Positions 20,894 through 24,460 of a DNA stretch of 24,460 nt are shown in pieces; within the stretch, counting starts at the first letter, position 1; each line of letters begins with the position of its first letter. The notes beneath the pieces were generated by a model, which ran no database searches, was not told the DNA's origin, and saw nothing but the letters and a program-made list of their open reading frames with translations. The DNA lies in assembly GCA_002306295.1 (NCBI GenBank), contig DBRI01000025.1, positions 1-24,460 on the forward strand, in the 5' to 3' direction. This DNA is from Patescibacteria group bacterium UBA1372 (GTDB lineage Bacteria; Patescibacteriota; Microgenomatia; UBA12405). A program made the position numbers and the translations under genes.

Positions 20894-21586
20894 TTAATCA
20901 CCTCTATTTTGTAAACACTTTACCATATCAAAAGAATTAACTACTCCATTACCATCATAATCAACCCCACTCTGACACTCACCGGTACTAGCCGCAGTTG
21001 GAGACGGAGCTGCCAAAGATCCTCCACTCATTCCATGCTTTTTACAATAAGCCAAATCATAGGCATTAACCACACCATCACTATTATAATCCATTCCCGA
21101 TCTACAATCATCCACTCCTTGTTGGGCTTGTTTAGTTGGCACTAAACTAGGTATATTGGTCACTCCTGGTGCACTTCCAGGACTTTCACCACTCCCTTCA
21201 GTTTTAAAAGAATAAGGAATTCCATTATTATCATACACTTCATCCCCAACCCTAATCCGAAAATAATAACTAAGGCCAGATCTTAATGGTGATAAAACCA
21301 CAGAATGATTCATAGTAGCAGTAGCTTCAGGAGTTCTTAAAAGTAGACTTGCCGGACTCGTTCCATATTCAACTACCCCCATTGATTCTTTTTCTGAAGT
21401 CCAAGTAATTGTTGCCTTATCGCCCTCAGCTGAAGCAGATACTCCTTTAGGTTCCAACCCCCCAGCAGCTCCACTTAAATAGGTTTTAGCAGTATCCAAT
21501 CCCAACACTCCCAATATACCTACCAGTATCAACACCACCACAATTATAATTAACTTGACATTCACTTTTCCCGACAGTCTATTCAT
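20894..21586 (-). CDS. Anchored surface protein: fibronectin III-like domain plus two dockerin-like repeats
   Basis: The 230-residue protein has a membrane anchor (about 12-30), an Fn3-like domain (about 45-130) with ATITWTSEKESMGVVEYGTS and LSYYFRIRVGDEV, a Ser/Pro linker, and two calcium-binding dockerin-type loops: DYNSDGVVNAYDLAYC and DYDGNGVVNSFDMVKC. Each loop lies between two cysteines (C-x-S-G and C at the helix end), so both repeats may be disulfide-locked. The dockerin repeats may bind cohesins of neighbouring proteins. Start ATG 21586 is chosen; the stop of the upstream gene is 1 nt away. Confidence 0.8.
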   Translation of the reverse strand: MNRLSGKVNVKLIIIVVVLILVGILGVLGLDTAKTYLSGAAGGLEPKGVSASAEGDKATITWTSEKESMGVVEYGTSPASLLLRTPEATATMNHSVVLSPLRSGLSYYFRIRVGDEVYDNNGIPYSFKTEGSGESPGSAPGVTNIPSLVPTKQAQQGVDDCRSGMDYNSDGVVNAYDLAYCKKHGMSGGSLAAPSPTAASTGECQSGVDYDGNGVVNSFDMVKCLQNRGD

Positions 21587-21587
21587 T

Positions 21588-22286
21588 TTAAACAAACAAA
21601 AACGCCGAAACTACTAATAATGCCAACGCCAACAATCCAAAGCCCAAAGTATATTCAATCACCCCAGTCTGTGGTAGCTCAGTATCACCAGTTACTGTAG
21701 TTGTAGCTGTTGTAGTAGTTGTACTTGAATCCACGCCATCATCCCCACCAGTAGAACTGGTTATAGTGTACGAACCACTTTGATTAGAAGCACAAGTTAT
21801 CACATCTTCGTAGGTATCCGCATCAATTATATTACAGTCATTGACTGATCCCTGACTGCAAGTAAAAAGAAAACTTGCCGTTCCTGCAGCTTTGGCTCTA
21901 AAGGTAATCCTTAATACTGGTTGGTTATTCATCACCACCGACTCAAAACTTGTGCTTTGAGTATTCTGTACCGATATTTTCATCACTCCAGTACTATTAT
22001 TTATCGACGAATCAGTTTGAACCACACTCAAAGGAAGTGAAGCAGAATCAAAAGCTGCCACCACCTCTGTCATCTCTAGCTTACTGGCATCAAATGTGGC
22101 CCAAATATCTGCCGCAAACACTTTACTGGTTCCAGAAGTTATTCCCACCACTACATCAAACTCCTGTCCGACTGCATAACTTCCGCTTGCAGGACTAAGT
22201 GTAAAATTAGCTGCTTCTGCTGAACGTACCAAAACCATCCCTCCCAAAAAGACTAACAAAAATAAACTTAGGCAGAATTTTCTCAT
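21588..22286 (-). CDS. Cohesin-domain protein with LPQTG cell-surface sorting signal
   Basis: The 232-residue product starts with a signal peptide (about residues 1-25, ending SAEAA), then a cohesin-like domain (about 27-175) with LSPASGSYAVGQEFDVVVGI, WATFDASKLEM and NQPVLRITFRAKAAGTASF. A Thr-rich linker of about 20 residues leads to LPQTG and a hydrophobic segment to the C-terminus. LPQTG is a sortase-type signal, but the basic residues normally after the hydrophobic segment are lacking (it ends FLFV). I prefer the ATG at 22286, which has GGAG at 22297-22294 with a 7-nt gap; the ATG at 22301 is possible. The stop of the upstream gene is 1 nt away. Confidence 0.82.
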   Translation of the reverse strand: MRKFCLSLFLLVFLGGMVLVRSAEAANFTLSPASGSYAVGQEFDVVVGITSGTSKVFAADIWATFDASKLEMTEVVAAFDSASLPLSVVQTDSSINNSTGVMKISVQNTQSTSFESVVMNNQPVLRITFRAKAAGTASFLFTCSQGSVNDCNIIDADTYEDVITCASNQSGSYTITSSTGGDDGVDSSTTTTTATTTVTGDTELPQTGVIEYTLGFGLLALALLVVSAFLFV

Positions 22287-22287
22287 C

Positions 22288-22899
22288 TCAATTCTCCGCA
22301 TTAATTATTAATTTTTCAGATGAAAATCCATAAGTTACCACTTCATCACCAATCGACGATACTAACTTAGTTACCTCATCACCACTTTCAACCATAGACA
22401 ATTCATAAACACCTGCAGTTTCCGGTTCAACCATAAAACTCATCAGTTTAACTGATTTACCTGCCTCAAATTTATAACCACCTTCTTCCATAAACCAAAA
22501 GTTTGCTAAAACCACACCAGTTTTATCACTTACTCTCTTAGAAGTCGCTTTCAACCCACTTTCTTCCAATAAACCAGATACTTCTAAAGAGTCAGCACTA
22601 TAGCTAACATACAAATCCATTGCATCTAAATTAAAATCTTCTTTAGGTAAAATCTCCAAAGTTACTCTTTTCTTATCACCTACCTCAATATTTTGATCTT
22701 CAACCGAAAACACAAAGCTCGCTTTTCCCTCAATTTGTCTAAGTTCCACTATCTCTTCTGTTAATTCATCATCAACCTCAGGAATTATCACATCAACAGG
22801 CTTTGATCTATCCAACCTCGATACTACTAAAATACTCTCCACAATTATCACTACTGCCAAAATTGGTATCAAAACTTTAAATATATCTTTATTTTTCAT
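22288..22899 (-). CDS. Membrane-anchored cohesin-like protein
   Basis: The 203-residue protein has one N-terminal membrane segment (about 8-26), an acidic linker, and a single beta-rich domain (about 58-200). This domain carries cohesin-like features: ASFVFSVEDQNIEVGDKKRV, DLYVSYSADSLEV and FEAGKSVKLMSFMVEPETAG, the same alternation as in the neighbouring cohesin domains. No sorting signal or dockerin is seen. It probably stays anchored in the membrane and could be the attachment point for the other surface proteins. An AAAGGA Shine-Dalgarno precedes its ATG. Confidence 0.65.
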   Translation of the reverse strand: MKNKDIFKVLIPILAVVIIVESILVVSRLDRSKPVDVIIPEVDDELTEEIVELRQIEGKASFVFSVEDQNIEVGDKKRVTLEILPKEDFNLDAMDLYVSYSADSLEVSGLLEESGLKATSKRVSDKTGVVLANFWFMEEGGYKFEAGKSVKLMSFMVEPETAGVYELSMVESGDEVTKLVSSIGDEVVTYGFSSEKLIINAEN

Positions 22900-22908
22900 T
22901 TTTTCCTT

Positions 22909-24093
22909 TTAATAAACTTGATCCTGTTTCTCATTTAAGGATCTGACTAATAAGATAATATCATTATTATTGACTTGACAGCTGCCGTCAAGATCTTCAG
23001 CTAAATATCCCCCACTGGCAATCTCAACAAAATCAGCTGCTTTGGGTTTAATTGTTGTGAAATCAATTCCATTAATCATTCCATCTCCATTGACATCTCC
23101 TGCCAATATCGGATATTCAGAAAAATCTAAAACAGGACTAGTGCTAGCTACATTAGTTAAGCTTATTTCACCACCTGCTTGATTATAAAATGCTGCCTGA
23201 CCAGTTTTTCCATATTTTACCTGTAGATGTTTTGGTCCCTTAAAGAATAACGCTACCCCACTGGCTTGAGTAAATCCTGGGGCATGAAAACTTCCTTCAT
23301 AGACGGCCTCCCCCTTATCATTGACATCAGTAGTTTTACTCAAAGGCACATTTGTATATTCCTTCCTAGTTTGCCCGGACAAAGCCGTTAATTTTGTTTG
23401 CCAACCAGTTGCACATTGTCTATCTGCCTTCACTCCCGCAAACGCCACTCTATAATTAATCCACATATCAGCTTCACTTGCTGGACTAGTCGGTTGAGGC
23501 GTAACTTCTCCACCGTCTGCACTTATGTTATAACTGGCACCTTCAACAGTTGTCACTAAAAGCGCCGTATCATTACTTGAAACAACAGGATTTCTTCCCG
23601 AAACCTTCGTCCCTATCTCATCTATACTTATACTGCCTGTGCCTAGTGCTACAGCCCTCAAATTAACAGTTGCTACTTTAAAAGCGCCTGAAGGGACATC
23701 AGCTGCATTAGTCCCCATGCTTCCTACATGAAATTTAAGACAACCAACATCCTGATCATACCTTGCCAAAGTTACCACATTAAAAGAATCATCTTGATTT
23801 GGTACCACAGACTTCTTCAAATCTTCTTCAACTGGCGCCAATTTATCTCCAAAACAAACATAAGCCTCAACTCCATCAACCTTGGCGTCTTCTTCACTTA
23901 CCACCCAAATTTGAACCGGTAAAATTCCACCCACAGCCACATTAAATTCAGTTGGCTTAACAACTACTGCCGTTCTTCCAAAATAAGCTCCTTTCCTCAA
24001 TTCCTGAGTCTGTTGAACCAAAATTACACCCATAGCCAATGCCACCAATAACAATACCGTAAATAAAAATTGAACTCTTTTTTGATTTTTCAT
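22909..24093 (-). CDS. Anchored protein with cohesin-like and dockerin-like modules
   Basis: The 394-residue protein has an N-terminal membrane segment (about 8-27), a cohesin-like domain (about 40-190, with VVVKPTEFNVAVGGILPVQIW and SGAFKVATVNLRAVALGTGS), a Pro/Thr linker near 200, a second beta-rich domain (about 210-330, with VALFFKGPKHLQVKYGK), and a C-terminal dockerin-like pair: GDVNGDGMINGIDFTTIK and EDLDGSCQVNNNDIILLVRS. It carries both a receptor-like and a ligand-like module, so it could link partners in a chain. A strong Shine-Dalgarno (AGGAGGAG) is present. Confidence 0.78.
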   Translation of the reverse strand: MKNQKRVQFLFTVLLLVALAMGVILVQQTQELRKGAYFGRTAVVVKPTEFNVAVGGILPVQIWVVSEEDAKVDGVEAYVCFGDKLAPVEEDLKKSVVPNQDDSFNVVTLARYDQDVGCLKFHVGSMGTNAADVPSGAFKVATVNLRAVALGTGSISIDEIGTKVSGRNPVVSSNDTALLVTTVEGASYNISADGGEVTPQPTSPASEADMWINYRVAFAGVKADRQCATGWQTKLTALSGQTRKEYTNVPLSKTTDVNDKGEAVYEGSFHAPGFTQASGVALFFKGPKHLQVKYGKTGQAAFYNQAGGEISLTNVASTSPVLDFSEYPILAGDVNGDGMINGIDFTTIKPKAADFVEIASGGYLAEDLDGSCQVNNNDIILLVRSLNEKQDQVY

Positions 24094-24094
24094 T

Positions 24095-24460
24095 TTAATT
24101 GTCTCCTCCTTCTAGTTGTACATAACTTCTATTCCACAAGGAGAAATCATAGGTATTTACCAATCCGTCACATACCCCTTGAGGTCCTGTATAGTCAGTT
24201 TCCCAATTATCAGAAGATACCTCTCCGCCTTCACTAACTTCAAATTCAGTATTCCACAAAGTAAAGTCATAAGTATTAATTTGACCATCACAGTTCGCAT
24301 CCCCCATTCCTTTCCCTAACCACTGTGGTTTAACTAAACCACCATAATCCGTACAATAATTATCTGGTACTTGAGCTACCCATCCTTCCATCACATATCC
24401 AGTTGCAAACCAAGCATATCCTAATTCTTGTGCTCTATCATCAACGGGTCCATAACAATG
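24095..24460 (-). CDS. Surface protein with dockerin-like repeats, partial (N-terminus beyond right edge)
   Basis: The frame is open from the right edge to TAA at 24097-24095. The visible 121 residues start with HCYGPVDDRAQELGYAWFAT at the edge. Two dockerin-like loops are recognisable: GDANCDGQINTYDFTLWN and GVCDGLVNTYDFSLWN, each with Trp after the calcium loop. The N-terminal part, likely with a signal peptide and further domains, is outside the window. The next gene starts 1 nt after its stop, so it belongs to the same operon as the four surface genes downstream. A gene start at the GTG 24394 would be wrong, because the frame continues to the edge. Confidence 0.72.
   Translation of the reverse strand, partial: HCYGPVDDRAQELGYAWFATGYVMEGWVAQVPDNYCTDYGGLVKPQWLGKGMGDANCDGQINTYDFTLWNTEFEVSEGGEVSSDNWETDYTGPQGVCDGLVNTYDFSLWNRSYVQLEGGDN

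Noticed and set aside
24095..24394. A complete 99-residue gene starting at GTG 24394
   Set aside because: The reading frame continues without a stop to the right edge, so this is the end of a longer gene.
1..24460. CRISPR array or complete insertion sequence
   Set aside because: No regularly spaced direct repeats, transposase or integrase gene was seen; only short palindromes and the intein.

Overview
The window looks like chromosome from a Candidate Phyla Radiation (Patescibacteria) bacterium, most likely a Microgenomates-type lineage. This is an inference from the DNA being AT-rich, very tight gene packing with 1-8 nt gaps or ATGA/TAATG overlaps, short versions of universal genes, an intein in DnaB, no biosynthetic genes, and typical CPR surface proteins (cohesin/dockerin-like modules, LPQTG, DUF5666-like). 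TAA, TAG and TGA all end genes (TGA for yebC, cysS and the Lgt-like gene), so the code is the standard bacterial one and not the UGA-recoded one of Gracilibacteria.

Layout. 1-4295 (minus) is one operon: Lgt-like membrane protein, DksA-type zinc finger, LspA, RluA-type pseudouridine synthase, LytR_C-domain protein, YebC, and a membrane protein cut by the left edge. A tRNA-Leu(CAA) lies at 4361-4444 on plus. 4458-7043 (minus) is dnaB, interrupted by a 425-residue intein. A metallo-beta-lactamase-fold protein without its metal site follows, and diverges from two plus-strand exported proteins (7642-8795). 8914-10489 (plus) is the most striking part: a promoter, a 12-codon leader peptide with four consecutive His codons, a terminator/antiterminator pair, tRNA-His(GTG) and hisS. 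Next are rpmE and a release factor 1 without domain 1. 11556-13944 (minus) holds two envelope proteases, HtrA and a C-terminal processing protease. 14009-17033 (minus) holds rpsR, ssb, rpsF, cysS and a coiled-coil protein. 17204-19652 (minus) is dnaX-ybaB-recR, with a likely -1 frameshift site in dnaX. 19822-20840 (minus) is rpsU-yqeY-ybeY, where ybeY is cut short beside a palindromic repeat. 20894-24460 (minus) is a run of five surface proteins with cohesin-like and dockerin-like modules.

Two themes tie the window together. First, first-of-operon genes tend to have a -10 hexamer exactly 5-6 nt before the start codon (dnaB, Lgt-like, His leader peptide, rpmE, cysS, htrA), which predicts leaderless mRNAs; several internal genes (ssb, dksA, surface genes) instead carry Shine-Dalgarno sequences, and rpsU has a full 11-nt one with a TTG start. 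Second, the plus-strand His unit forms a self-contained circuit: a shortage of charged tRNA-His would stall the leader ribosome and allow read-through into the tRNA-His and HisRS genes.

All calls come from reading the sequence; no database search was run.
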